A stretch of DNA of 43,675 nucleotides from Actinomadura montaniterrae (GCF_008923365.1 NZ_WBMR01000012.1:48889-92563); one strand, 5' to 3'; shown: positions 1 through 8,244, numbered from the stretch's first letter. The notes: generated by a model from the sequence alone, not told the origin. Numbers and translations are program-made.

Positions 1-40
1 TGTGTGGGGGGGGGCCCCCCCCCCCCCCCCCCCGCCCCCG
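1..40. other. Poly-G/poly-C run, probable contig end
   Basis: The first 33 bases are a G run followed directly by a long C run, so they form a near-perfect foldback of low complexity. In the corresponding part of the repeat copy at 1741-1764 the sequence is instead a defined hairpin. That comparison suggests this start is a degraded or artefactual contig terminus rather than real sequence. No gene is supported in 1-218. Confidence 0.6.
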
Positions 41-78
41 GGTCGCGCCACCCCACCACCCCCTCCGTCAGGCACGAA
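31..78. repeat. Partial copy of the palindromic repeat, inverted relative to 1698-1747
   Basis: Read as reverse complement, this stretch matches 1698-1747 almost base for base, with only one extra G in a G run in the right copy. The two copies bracket the DUF222/HNH gene as an inverted pair. Because the match includes the outer part that is unique to the left end of the complete copy, this is a second element in opposite orientation, cut off by the window start. Confidence 0.8.
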
Positions 79-218
79 ACTCCCCAGCGTGCAACACCAA
101 GATCGGCGAGAAGTCGCCAGGCCTGGCAGCCTTTCCCGCCCAACAAATACCGAGAAGAATGTGCCCCGAACGGCCTCGAACGGCCTCGAATGTCAGTCAC
201 ACAGGGTACTATTTACCT

Positions 219-1490
219 ATGCAATCAGTGACGGTCGAGCTCGGGGCCGCGTCCACCATGGAATTGGTGAACGCGCTCTCCGCCATCGCCACTGAACTCG
301 CCCAGCGCGAAGCCCCGGAATCGGCGGCCGCCTGTCTGGAACTCACTGAAACGCTTGCGGCCGCGTCCGATATGCAGGAAAGCGCGCTGGCTGGATTCAT
401 CGGTCGAGTCGACGCCACCGGGGAACAGCAGCGGTGGGGATTCCCCTCCACCCGGGCCTGGCTGCGGTCACGCCTGGGCATGCGCGAGAGCCGCGCCAAA
501 GAGCGCCTCACGCTGGCGCGGCAGCGGCACCGCCTCCCGCAAGTGGCTGAGCGGCTGGCGGCCGGGGAGCTGTCCTTCGGCTACGCCACCACCATCACCG
601 ACGCCGTGGCCCGGCTGGACGACACCGACTGCGCCGAGGCCGAAGCAACACTCCTCGGATTCGTAGACCAAGGCTTCTCCGCCGGGAAGGTCGCCACGTT
701 CGGCCACCGGATCCGTGACGTCATCGCTGAGCGAGACGGCACCGAGGATGCGCCGGATGAGGACACCAAGCGCGGCTACGCCAAGTCCTGGCTGACCACC
801 ACGCGTTCCTTGGACGGCGGCCGGTACGTCAAAGGCTGGCTGAACCCTGAGGACGCCGCGATCTGGGACGGCACCCTGGCTCCGCTGGCCAAGCCGGCCG
901 GCCCGGAAGACCGCCGCGACGTCGCCGAGCGGACAGCAGCGGCACTGTCCAGCGTGCTGTCGGGCGGACACAAGGCCACCAAGGTCACCGTCATCTGCGA
1001 CCTGGAGACTCTGACCGGCGGCAACGCCCCGGCCCGCCTCACCGACGGCACTCCAATCCCGGCCCCGCACGCCCGCCGCATCGCCCTGGCTGCCGGGGTG
1101 TCGCCGCTGCTCCTGGGGCGGGGCAACACCCCGCTGTACCTGGGCCACCGGGAACGGTTCGCCAGCGCAGCCCAACGGCAGGTGCTGGAGACGCTCTACC
1201 CCTCATGTGCGGTACGGGAATGCGAGATCCCCGGCACGTTGTGCGAGGTGGACCACGTCAACGGCTGGGCACTCGGTAACAGCCCCACTGACATCGACCA
1301 ACTCGCCCTCACCTGCGGATGGCACAACCGGTTCAAGCACACCCGCCCCGGCCAGATCCAGATCACCAAAGATTCGGACGGGCGCTACGTCTACCGGCTC
1401 TTGCCACCGGCCGACGCCCGAGCCGCAACCGATACGGGGCCGCCCGGCTCGATCGGCCCACCCGATAGCGCCTTCGACTGGGCCGCATAA
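219..1490 (+). CDS. DUF222 domain HNH endonuclease (13E12-repeat family)
   Basis: A 423-residue protein. The N-terminal ~250 residues are the helical DUF222 region (motifs such as STRAWLRSRLGM and GELSFGYATTI) seen in the mycobacterial REP13E12 family. The C-terminus is an HNH nuclease: C330 and C335, then C342, the D345-H346 pair, C366 and the H369-N-R-F-K-H374 tail, which fits a metal-binding beta-beta-alpha fold. I chose ATG 219 because an upstream in-frame ATG at 159 adds an unconserved-looking Arg/Pro stretch; ATG 258 is another possibility. The gene stands alone between two inverted copies of a palindromic repeat. Family members are multicopy in actinomycetes and their cellular role is largely unknown; some are phage integration targets. 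DNA cleavage is inferred from the motif only. Confidence 0.85.
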   Translation: MQSVTVELGAASTMELVNALSAIATELAQREAPESAAACLELTETLAAASDMQESALAGFIGRVDATGEQQRWGFPSTRAWLRSRLGMRESRAKERLTLARQRHRLPQVAERLAAGELSFGYATTITDAVARLDDTDCAEAEATLLGFVDQGFSAGKVATFGHRIRDVIAERDGTEDAPDEDTKRGYAKSWLTTTRSLDGGRYVKGWLNPEDAAIWDGTLAPLAKPAGPEDRRDVAERTAAALSSVLSGGHKATKVTVICDLETLTGGNAPARLTDGTPIPAPHARRIALAAGVSPLLLGRGNTPLYLGHRERFASAAQRQVLETLYPSCAVRECEIPGTLCEVDHVNGWALGNSPTDIDQLALTCGWHNRFKHTRPGQIQITKDSDGRYVYRLLPPADARAATDTGPPGSIGPPDSAFDWAA

Positions 1491-1697
1491 CCATCCCACC
1501 GGCATGACCGCCGAGTCCGCCCGGGCCTCTTCGGATCCCGGGCGGCTCCGGCATGCCCGCACCCACTCCATCGCGGCCGCCACCCGCAGCCGCCCCCACA
1601 GTCGCCACCGCAGCCGCCCCCGCCCTCGCCTGCGCAGCCGCCGCCGCCGCCGAATGATCGGCTGGAACGCGGCACGGCCGTTGACTTGTTGGGTGTC

Positions 1698-1890
1698 TTC
1701 GTGCCTGACGGAGGGGGGTGGTGGGGTGGCGCGACCCGGGGGCGGGGCAGGCGGAGCCTGCCCCCATCACCTGCCCAGGGGCCGCAGAGGCTCCAAAGTC
1801 AAGGGTGGACGAAGTCCATCGCGAAGCGACGCCGAAGGCGCCCTTGACTTTGGAGGGGCGGCCCCGTACGCAAGCGCCACCCCACCACCC
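1698..1890. repeat. Palindromic repeat element with cloverleaf/cruciform core
   Basis: This nested palindrome has no unpaired bases in its core. Outer arms 1716-1732 and 1874-1890 are a 17-bp inverted repeat. Arms 1778-1785 and 1858-1865 pair (8 bp). The main stem is 1791-1805 with 1841-1855 (15 bp, perfect). Inside it three hairpins abut directly: 1806-1818, 1819-1829 and 1830-1840, each with a GAA triloop. A further 9-bp hairpin with a GGA triloop sits at 1744-1764. The middle hairpin contains GCGAAGC, a sequence known to form an unusually stable DNA mini-hairpin. There is no ORF in it. It may be a non-autonomous mobile or REP-like element. Confidence 0.85.
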
Positions 1891-1958
1891 GAACACCCCT
1901 CTTGCGATTCCCCGAACACCCTTGAAGACCCTCCATACGCCGTGACCGCAGTCCCTTC

Positions 1959-2075
1959 GCCGCCTCCCCGGGCTACCTCCCCAGGCCGCCTCCCCGGGCT
2001 ACCTCCCCAGGCCGCCTCCCCAGGCCGCCTCGTATCGCCGCCTCGTATCGCCCCCTGGCCTTTCCGCCTGGCCTT
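1959..2075. repeat. 13-bp tandem repeat (VNTR)
   Basis: Seven consecutive 13-base units run from 1959 to 2049. They alternate GCCGCCTCCCCGG and GCTACCTCCCCAG, then GCCGCCTCCCCAG, then two copies of GCCGCCTCGTATC. Two more degenerate units continue to about 2075. The first four units also form two perfect 26-bp repeats. The rest of the 1491-2223 gap holds the cruciform element and no convincing gene. Confidence 0.85.
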
Positions 2076-2223
2076 TCGCCTTGCTTTGCTGCCTGTGCTG
2101 TTGTCTCGGTCGCGTTGGTCTCTGTTCCGGCGTCCTGGTGTCTCTTGGCGCGGTCGGAGGGCGACGTGATGGCGATGACCAAACCTGAACTCTGCGAGGC
2201 AGGTCCGCTGCGAGGATGGTGGG

Positions 2224-3096
2224 ATGCCGGTTTTGAGTGCACGGGACGGTACGCGCCTCGCCTACCGCGTGATCGGTCGCCAGGACGACGGCGCGAGCGG
2301 AGAGCCGTTGTTGTGCGTTCCGGGTGGGCCGATGCGGGCTTCCTCCTATCTCGGGGCTCTCGGCGGGCTGTCGGGAAGACGCCGGCTCGTCATGCTTGAT
2401 CTGCGTGGTACCGGCGGATCGGGGAGACCGGTCGATCCGGCGACGTATCGGTGTGATCGCCAGGTCGATGACGTGGAGGCGCTGCGGGAGCATCTGGGTT
2501 TGGAGCGGGTTGATCTGCTTGCGCATTCGGCGGGCGGCGACCTGGCGATCCTGTATGCGGCGCGCCATCCGGAGCGGGTGCGGTCGTTGACGCTGGTCGC
2601 GGGGCGGGCGCGGGCGTTGGGGGTCGACTTCACGGTGGAGCATCGCCGGGAGGCGATGGAGCTGCGGAAGGGCGAGCCGTGGTTCGAGGCGGGGCGTGCC
2701 GCGTTCGAGGCGGTGTTGGCGGGCAGCGCGTCCGAGGCCGATTGGGAGGCGGTGGTGCCGTTCTTCTATGGGCGCTGGGACGCGGCGGCGCTGGCGCATG
2801 CGAGGGGAGAACTCGCGGAGACGAACGAGCGGGCGGCGGAGTTGTACGCGTCCCCGGAGGCGTTCGATCCGCTGGCGGCGCGGCGGGCCGTCGCGGGGCT
2901 GGATGCGCGGGTTCTCGTCCTGGCCGGGGAACTGGACGGTGGGCCGCTGCCCCGGGTCGCCGTCGAGATCGCGGCGGCGTTCCCGGCGGGGACGGCGGTC
3001 GTGCAGCCGGGGGCGGGGCATTTTCCGTGGCTGGACGATCCTGGGTGGTTCGTCGAGGCCGTGGCGGGGTTCCTGGACCAGGCGGGCGGGGATTGA
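2224..3096 (+). CDS. Alpha/beta hydrolase (proline iminopeptidase-like)
   Basis: A 290-residue single-domain alpha/beta hydrolase. After the oxyanion-hole strand (PGGP, residues 33-36) the nucleophile elbow reads AHSAGG with Ser102. Asp238 (GELDGG) and His266 (GAGHFPW) complete the triad at the expected spacing. A helical cap lies at about 130-215. There is no signal peptide, so it is cytosolic. The nucleophile motif and short cap resemble proline iminopeptidase-like or ester hydrolases, but the substrate cannot be read. Its stop codon overlaps the -35 box of the following MerR gene, so the two are closely packed but probably separately promoted. Confidence 0.85.
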   Translation: MPVLSARDGTRLAYRVIGRQDDGASGEPLLCVPGGPMRASSYLGALGGLSGRRRLVMLDLRGTGGSGRPVDPATYRCDRQVDDVEALREHLGLERVDLLAHSAGGDLAILYAARHPERVRSLTLVAGRARALGVDFTVEHRREAMELRKGEPWFEAGRAAFEAVLAGSASEADWEAVVPFFYGRWDAAALAHARGELAETNERAAELYASPEAFDPLAARRAVAGLDARVLVLAGELDGGPLPRVAVEIAAAFPAGTAVVQPGAGHFPWLDDPGWFVEAVAGFLDQAGGD

Positions 3097-3123
3097 CCTG
3101 GAGTGGGCTCCAGGTGGGATCCT
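3093..3123 (+). promoter_or_regulatory. MerR-type promoter/operator with 19-bp spacer
   Basis: TTGACC (3093-3098) and GATCCT (3118-3123) are separated by 19 bp, the elongated spacing typical of MerR-activated promoters. The spacer holds a perfect dyad, ACCTGGAG-TGGG-CTCCAGGT (3096-3115). The MerR gene starts 8 bp after the -10, implying autoregulation and a very short leader. Confidence 0.7.
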
Positions 3124-3130
3124 GGAGAGC

Positions 3131-3508
3131 GTGAGCTCCTATTCCCCGGCCGAGACCGCCGAGCGAAGCGGTTTCAGCATCGACACGTTGCGTTACTACG
3201 AGAAGATCGGGCTGCTCGAAGGGATCGCGCGGAACGCGTCCGGGCGGCGCGTTTTCAGTGACGGCGACCTGCAGTGGCTCGGGATGCTGCGGTGCCTGCG
3301 CGAGACGGGGATGCCGATCGCGGAGATGCTGCGGTACTCCGAGCTCGCGCGCGGCGGCGCCGAGACCGTGCGGGAGCGGCTGGAGCTGCTGCAGGAGCAC
3401 GACCGCCGCGTGGAGGAGCAGATCGCCCGGCTGCGCGAGCAGCAGGAGCACATCAAGTTCAAGATCGGTTTCTATGCGGGTGCGGTCTGCGAGGGCTCTC
3501 CGGCCTGA
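3131..3508 (+). CDS. MerR family transcriptional regulator
   Basis: A 125-residue regulator starting at GTG 3131 just after a MerR-type promoter. The winged-helix domain (SPAETAERSGFSIDTLRYYE, residues 5-24, then KIGLL and GRRVFSDGDL) is canonical, followed by a long dimerisation helix (about 75-113: RERLELLQEHDRRVEEQIAR). The C-terminal effector segment is short, with a single Cys (about residue 120) and no metal-binding Cys cluster. This fits the small AdhR-like subgroup that senses aldehydes or redox-active compounds rather than metals. Targets probably include its own promoter. The 3' end overlaps the converging gene on the minus strand by 37 bp. Confidence 0.88.
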   Translation: MSSYSPAETAERSGFSIDTLRYYEKIGLLEGIARNASGRRVFSDGDLQWLGMLRCLRETGMPIAEMLRYSELARGGAETVRERLELLQEHDRRVEEQIARLREQQEHIKFKIGFYAGAVCEGSPA

Positions 3509-3831
3509 GCGAGCAGGCGGGCGGCGCGGGCCCAGGTCTCGGCGGGGTCGAAGCGGTCCGCGGTCCAGGTGTGGGCGCGGATGGTCCCGCGGTCCCGGAA
3601 GCGGCGCATGATGGCGACGTGCGGGGGCCAGGCGACGAAGCGGTGCAGGTCCTCGCGGGTCTCCCAGATGGAGACGGAGCCGCTGCGCAGCCGCAGCGGC
3701 TTCGTCCACAGCCAGAGGCCGACGGCGCCTTCGAGGCTGGGCCAGGCCCGGCGCAGTTCCAGGCCGGCCCGGTAGACCTTCGGGAGGTCGTACGGGTAGG
3801 CGCAGGTGAAGTCGGTGACGCTCACCAGCAC
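3472..3831 (-). CDS. DUF3291-like dimeric alpha-beta barrel protein
   Basis: A 119-residue protein from GTG 3831 (an in-frame GTG at 3825 is equally possible). Features such as WPSLEGAVGLWLW, SVSIWETREDLHRF and HVAIMRRFRDRG resemble the ferredoxin-like alpha-beta fold of DUF3291 and the antibiotic-biosynthesis monooxygenase superfamily. No catalytic cofactor site is evident. The longer reading frame upstream on this strand is the antisense of the MocR gene and is not used. The stop lies inside the 3' end of the MerR gene. The next gene, 39 bp upstream on the same strand, encodes a DinB-like protein, so they may form a two-gene operon. Confidence 0.72.
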   Translation of the reverse strand: MLVSVTDFTCAYPYDLPKVYRAGLELRRAWPSLEGAVGLWLWTKPLRLRSGSVSIWETREDLHRFVAWPPHVAIMRRFRDRGTIRAHTWTADRFDPAETWARAARLLAQAGEPSQTAPA

Positions 3832-3869
3832 CGGCCCGCCACCGCCGGCGGGGCCGGGCCGCCAGCTCC

Positions 3870-4484
3870 TCAGCGGTTCCACGAGGCGGAGCGTCCGAGG
3901 AGGGCGAGGAGGCGGTCCTGCGGGGACGCGTCGTCCGCGGACGGGACGACGGGCGCGAAGGACGTCCCCGGGCCACGGTCGTCGGCGCCGGTGGGGACGA
4001 TCGCGGCGACCTTGAGGGACGCGGTGACCAGCTCGTCGCCGGGCTCCCAGGGGGCGCCGATCGTCGCGGCGACGTCCCAGGCGTGCACGACGAGGTCGAC
4101 GAAGTGGAAGCCGAACGCGAGCGCGGCGGGGAACGGGCCGCCGTCGCGGATCTCGGGGAGGACGAGCCCGGCGTCGAGGGGCGTCGCGGCGAACGCCTCG
4201 GTGACGAGGTCGAGGGAGGCCGCCGCGGCGGCGTAGGGGTCGTCGCCGAGGTCGCCGCCGTGCCAGTTGGCCAGGGGTGCGCCGTCGCCGCGGGTGGCGG
4301 CCGCGAAGCCCTGGTCCTGGCTGACCTGGTGGCGGAGGAGGCCGTGCAGGGTCCAGTCGGGGCACGGTGTCGGCAGGGTGAGCGCGTCCGGCTTCACCTG
4401 GGCGACGGCCGAGAGGTAGAGGTCGGCGGCCTTGCGGTCCAGGGGCCGGAAGTCGGTGGTGAGCAGTTCGGTCAGCAGGTCCAT
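3870..4484 (-). CDS. TIGR03086-type DinB-like metal-binding protein (mycothiol transferase-like)
   Basis: A 204-residue protein with the mycothiol-dependent maleylpyruvate isomerase N-terminal (DinB) four-helix fold. The opening TPCPDWTLHGLLRHQ (residues 39-53) is diagnostic. Metal ligands are likely His52 and the GFHFVDLVVHAWDVA helix with His127, Asp130 and His134. Family members are metal-dependent thiol transferases using mycothiol in actinobacteria. The substrate is unknown and no isomerase C-terminal domain is present. It is divergent from the MocR gene across an 82-bp promoter region, which suggests but does not prove MocR control. Confidence 0.8.
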   Translation of the reverse strand: MDLLTELLTTDFRPLDRKAADLYLSAVAQVKPDALTLPTPCPDWTLHGLLRHQVSQDQGFAAATRGDGAPLANWHGGDLGDDPYAAAAASLDLVTEAFAATPLDAGLVLPEIRDGGPFPAALAFGFHFVDLVVHAWDVAATIGAPWEPGDELVTASLKVAAIVPTGADDRGPGTSFAPVVPSADDASPQDRLLALLGRSASWNR

Positions 4485-4508
4485 GCGGCCACCGTAGGAA
4501 CGGCGAGT

Positions 4509-4549
4509 GGCTCAGGTACAGGGCCAAAATCGTGGAAAACGACTGAGCC
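4509..4549. promoter_or_regulatory. Candidate MocR operator in divergent promoter region
   Basis: GGCTCAG (4509-4515) and CTGAGCC (4543-4549) form an inverted repeat with a 27-bp spacer that contains an A-rich patch. TAGGGT at 4553-4558 could be the -10 of the MocR gene. The position between divergent genes suits autoregulation. Confidence 0.45.
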
Positions 4550-4566
4550 GGTCTAGGGTCGGACGC

Positions 4567-5976
4567 GTGGACCTGCATGTGAGCCTCGTCGGGCGCAGGG
4601 ATCTGGCGGGCCAGATCTACCGGCAGCTGCGGGCCGCGATCCTGGACGGGCGGCTGCGCGCGGGGGAGGCGGCGCCGCCGACGCGGGAGCTGGCGCGGCG
4701 GCTGGCGATCTCGCGGAACACGGTGGCGGTGGCGTACGACCGGCTCGCGGCGGAGGGGTTCCTGGAGAGCCGGGTGGGGGCGGGGACGTTCGTCCGGGAC
4801 GCCGGTTTCCAGGAGCGGGAGCGTCCGGTGGCGTCGCCGCTGCGGCCCCGGCAGGTCTGGGACGAGGTGAAGGTGTGGCCGGCGCGGATGCCCGGGATCA
4901 CCTGGGACTTCCGGGCGGGCCTGCCGGACGTGCGGCTGTTCCCGTACGAGTCGTGGCGGCGGATCATGGCGGGGCGGCTGCGCCCGTCCGCGCTCGGCGA
5001 CCCGGCGGCGGCCGGGGACCCGGCGGGGCTGGTGGAGCTGCGGGAGGCGATCGCCCGGCACGCGGGGGTCTCGCGGTCGGTGCGGGCGGCCGCCGCGGAC
5101 GTGGTGGTGACGTCGGGGATCCAGCAGGCGCTCGACCTGGTCGTCCGGGTGCTGCTGGAGCCGGGGGACGTGGTGGCGGTCGAGGATCCCGGATACCCGC
5201 CGGTCCGGATGCTGTTGCGGGCGGCGGGCATGCGGGTGCGGGGCGTGCCGGTGGACGCGGAGGGCCTGCGGGTGGACGCGCTGCCGGACGAGGCGCGGGC
5301 CGTCTACGTGACCCCGTCGCACCAGTTCCCGCTGGGGATGCCGATGTCGCTGCCGCGCCGCCGCGCGCTGCTGGAGTGGGCGCGGCGCCGGGACGTGGTG
5401 ATCGTCGAGGACGACTACGACACCGAGTACCGGTACGGGGGACGTCCGATCGAGCCGCTGCAGAGCCTGGACGACGGGGGCCGCGTGCTCTACATGGGCA
5501 CCTTCTCCAAGATCATGCGTCCGGTGGTGCGGCTGGGGTTCCTCGTCGCGCCGCCGTCGCTGCACCGTGCGTTCCGGCTGGCGCGGTACGTCTCGTCCTG
5601 GCACGCGGACCTGCCGGCGCAGGCGGCGCTGGCCCGGTTCATCGACGAGGGCCTGCTGGCGCGGCATATCCGCAGGTCGCGGCGGGAGTACCAGGCCCGG
5701 CACGAGCGGGTCGCGGAGCTGCTCGGGACGCTGTTCGCGGGACGGCTGGAGGTGGTGCCGTCGGCGGCGGGCCTGCATCTCAGCGCGGCGCTGCCGGACG
5801 GGACGGATGACGCGGCGGTCGTCCGCAAGGCGCTGGCGGAGGGGATCGGGCTGTTCGCGCTGTCGGAGTTCGCCGTGGACGGGCCGCCGGCGCCGGGACT
5901 GGTGTTCGGCTACGGCGCCGTCACGCTGCCGGAGATCGGCGAGGGACTGCGCCGGCTGCGGCGCGTCCTCGGCTAG
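4567..5976 (+). CDS. MocR/PdxR-type regulator (GntR wHTH fused to aminotransferase fold)
   Basis: A 469-residue protein starting at GTG 4567 (VDLHVSL). Residues 1-75 are a GntR winged helix (LAGQIYRQLRAAILDGRL, then LAISRNTVAVAYDRL). The remainder is a fold-type I aminotransferase domain with VVVTSGIQQALDL, EDPGYPP, VEDDYDTEYRY and the PLP lysine in GTFSKIM at K315. Such proteins bind PLP as effector and usually regulate PLP synthesis or amino-acid/GABA genes. No pdx genes are nearby, so the target is open; the divergent DinB-like gene or itself is the simplest candidate. Length and motifs are complete, and the product is cytosolic. Confidence 0.9.
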   Translation: MDLHVSLVGRRDLAGQIYRQLRAAILDGRLRAGEAAPPTRELARRLAISRNTVAVAYDRLAAEGFLESRVGAGTFVRDAGFQERERPVASPLRPRQVWDEVKVWPARMPGITWDFRAGLPDVRLFPYESWRRIMAGRLRPSALGDPAAAGDPAGLVELREAIARHAGVSRSVRAAAADVVVTSGIQQALDLVVRVLLEPGDVVAVEDPGYPPVRMLLRAAGMRVRGVPVDAEGLRVDALPDEARAVYVTPSHQFPLGMPMSLPRRRALLEWARRRDVVIVEDDYDTEYRYGGRPIEPLQSLDDGGRVLYMGTFSKIMRPVVRLGFLVAPPSLHRAFRLARYVSSWHADLPAQAALARFIDEGLLARHIRRSRREYQARHERVAELLGTLFAGRLEVVPSAAGLHLSAALPDGTDDAAVVRKALAEGIGLFALSEFAVDGPPAPGLVFGYGAVTLPEIGEGLRRLRRVLG

Positions 5977-6022
5977 GCGGACCGTACCGGGGAAGCTGTG
6001 ACCCGCTTCACCCAATAGTCCA

Positions 6023-6049
6023 CTAAATCTGTATGGAAAATCGATTTAG
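6023..6049. promoter_or_regulatory. AT-rich dyad upstream of the ROK operon
   Basis: CTAAATC (6023-6029) and GATTTAG (6043-6049) form a 7-bp inverted repeat with a 13-bp A-rich spacer. It stands out from the surrounding GC-rich DNA and lies 67 bp before the ROK gene. It is a likely operator for the operon's own repressor. Confidence 0.6.
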
Positions 6050-6115
6050 AGGCTGTTAGCCTCCTCTCTCACCAGCGGAGATTTTGTCCGGAGTCTCGAC
6101 AGAACGGGGAGCGGC

Positions 6116-7288
6116 ATGGCGTCCGGTGCGGAGCCCGGGGTCCTCGGACTGGTCCGGCGCGGGCACGAGGAGCGGATCCTCGCGCTGCTGCGCGCCCGGG
6201 GCCCGCTGAGCCGCGCCGAGATCGCCCGGCTGTCGGGGCTGTCCCGGTCGACGCTGTCGGACATCGTCGGCGCGCTCCAGGAGCGCGGCGCCGTGGTCAC
6301 CACCACGGCGGCGGCCACCGGGCGGCGCGCCCCGGGGCGTCCGGCCGAGCTCATCACGCTGAACCCCGCCGCCGGCCGGACGCTCGGGATGGACTTCGGG
6401 CACCGCCGCGTGCACGTGGCCGTCGCGGACGCCGCGCAGCGGGTGGCCGCCACCGGGACGCGCTCGTACGCCCGGTCGACGCCTTGGGCGCGGCGGGTCC
6501 GCGTCGCCTGCGCCCTGGTCGAGTCGTTCCGGGTCGACCTCGGGCCCCTGACGGGCGTCGGCGTCGGCGTGACCGGGCCCGTGCCGCGGGGCCGCGACGG
6601 GCGTCCGGGCGGCGCGGCGCGGGAGGTCGCGGAGGCGGTCGGCGAGCACTTCGGGGTTCCGGTCGCCGCCGACAACAACACCCGGCTGGCGGCGCTGGCG
6701 GAGGCCGCGCGGGGTGCCGGGGCGGGCTCGTCCGACCTGGTCTACGTGCGGCTCTCGGACGGCGTCGGCGGCGGCATCGTGGCGGACGGGCGGCTGCTGC
6801 GCGGCGCCGACGGCACGGCCGGGGAGATCGGGCACGTGCCGGTGGACGCGGCGGGGCCGCCGTGCGGGTGCGGCGGCCGCGGCTGCCTGGAGACCTACGC
6901 GTCGATCCCCGCCGTCCTGGACGCGAGCGGCGGCGACGACCTGCCCGGCGCGCTCGCCGCGCTGGAGGCGGGGGACGCCGCGGCGCGGGCGGCGTTCGAG
7001 CGGGCCGGGCGGGCGCTCGGCCTCGTCCTCGCCGGGGTCTGCAACACCGTGGCCCCCGAGCGGATCGTGGTGGGCGGCGAGCTGGCGGCCGCCGGTGGAG
7101 CGCTCCTCGGCCCGGCGGAGGAGGCGCTGCGGCGGCACGCCCTGCCGATGGTCCGCGGCGACCTGCGGCTGAGCCCGGCGGCACTCGGCCCCGGGGCGGG
7201 CGCGCTCGGCGCGATCGCCCTGGTGGCCCATGACTCCCCGCTCCTGGCGGGCTATCCGTTTCTGATGGCAGGAGGGACCCCCGTATGA
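6116..7288 (+). CDS. ROK family transcriptional repressor
   Basis: A 390-residue protein. The N-terminal wHTH (about 17-70: [20 protein letters not shown], then [13 protein letters not shown]) precedes an actin-like ROK sugar-kinase fold. The ROK zinc site is intact: His240 in GEIGHVPV, and C250, C252 and C257 in CGCGGRGC. The usual DxGGT-type kinase phosphate loop is replaced by [12 protein letters not shown] and there is no obvious catalytic DNN-to-kinase signature beyond [10 protein letters not shown], so it is a sugar-sensing regulator rather than a kinase. It is the first gene of a six-gene run with 4-13 bp overlaps, which implies a sugar or sugar derivative is the inducer. Confidence 0.88.
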   Translation: MASGAEPGVLGLVRRGHEERILALLRARGPLSRAEIARLSGLSRSTLSDIVGALQERGAVVTTTAAATGRRAPGRPAELITLNPAAGRTLGMDFGHRRVHVAVADAAQRVAATGTRSYARSTPWARRVRVACALVESFRVDLGPLTGVGVGVTGPVPRGRDGRPGGAAREVAEAVGEHFGVPVAADNNTRLAALAEAARGAGAGSSDLVYVRLSDGVGGGIVADGRLLRGADGTAGEIGHVPVDAAGPPCGCGGRGCLETYASIPAVLDASGGDDLPGALAALEAGDAAARAAFERAGRALGLVLAGVCNTVAPERIVVGGELAAAGGALLGPAEEALRRHALPMVRGDLRLSPAALGPGAGALGAIALVAHDSPLLAGYPFLMAGGTPV

Positions 7289-8244
7289 GTTTCGACCCCG
7301 AGGCGGGCGTCACGGTGTTCGAGCCCGAGCGGGCCGAGCCCGGTTACTGGGTGGGCTGTCCCGGCGTCCTGCGCGACGAGGGCCGCCACCTGCTGACGTA
7401 CCGGCGCCGGCGGCCGCGCGGCGCCGCCGGCACGGAGCGCGGCTGGCGCTGCGCGATCGCGGTGAGCGACGACGGGCTGGCGTTCGAGGACGTCTGGGCC
7501 GTGGAGAAGGGCGAGCTGGGCACGCCCTCGATGGAGCGCTTCAGCCTGTACCGGCGGCTGGACGGCGTGTACCAGCTGTACCTGAGCTATGTGGACCCGG
7601 CCGACGGCCGGTGGCGGATCGACGTGGCCGAGGCGGCGGCGCCCGACGGGTTCGACGTGGCGGCGCGGCGCCCGGTGTTCACCGCGGCGGCGACCGGCAC
7701 GGAGGGCGTCAAGGACCCGCGGGTCGTGCGCACCGCGGACGGACGCCTGGTGATGCTGGTCAGCGCCGCGCGGGCCGCGCTCTCGGACGAGGACCGCGAG
7801 CGCGCCCACGCCACCGCCGACATCCACAACACGGGCCTGTCGGACTCGGTGTCGGCGCTCGCCGAGAGCGCCGACGACGGGACGACGTGGAAGTGGCGTG
7901 GGACCGTCTTCGCGCCGGGAACCGGCTGGGACCGCTGGGCCGCCCGCCTCAACAGCGTCGTGGAGACCGGCGGCGGATACCTCGGCTTCTACGACGGCGA
8001 GGCCGACCACACCCGCAACTACGAGGAGAAGACCGGGCTCGCCTGGTCGTCCGACCTGCTCGGGTGGAAGCGGCTGACGCCGGACGGGCCGGCGGTCGCG
8101 TCCGCGTCCGGCACGGGATCGGTGCGGTACGTGGACGCGGTCCCGCAGGACGGCGGGCGGGTGCGCCTCTACTACGAGATGACCCGGGCGGACGGCGCCC
8201 ACGAGCTGCGCACCCTGGAGCTCTCGTCCGAGGAGGTGGGCCGA
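7285..8244 (+). CDS. Beta-propeller glycosidase-like protein (GH43/GH32/GH130-type fold); CDS runs to 8256
   Basis: The coding region is 7285-8256 (323 residues). Repeated blade motifs can be seen: [55 protein letters not shown] and [13 protein letters not shown]. They fit a five-bladed propeller as in GH43, GH32/68, GH62 or GH130. Acidic residues in blade starts (for example KDPR) could be catalytic, but I cannot fix the family or reaction. There is no signal peptide, so substrate would be met inside the cell after uptake. ATG 7285 overlaps the ROK stop by 4 bp and the 3' end overlaps the permease start by 13 bp, so it is translationally coupled. Confidence 0.65.

Noticed and set aside
1959..2075. 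Possible CRISPR array
   Set aside because: Units are contiguous 13-mers without spacers.
3472..6015. Very long minus-strand open frame (847 codons)
   Set aside because: Only its last ~119 codons read like a protein; the rest is Arg/Pro-rich antisense of the MocR gene and of the intergenic region, a usual result of high GC.
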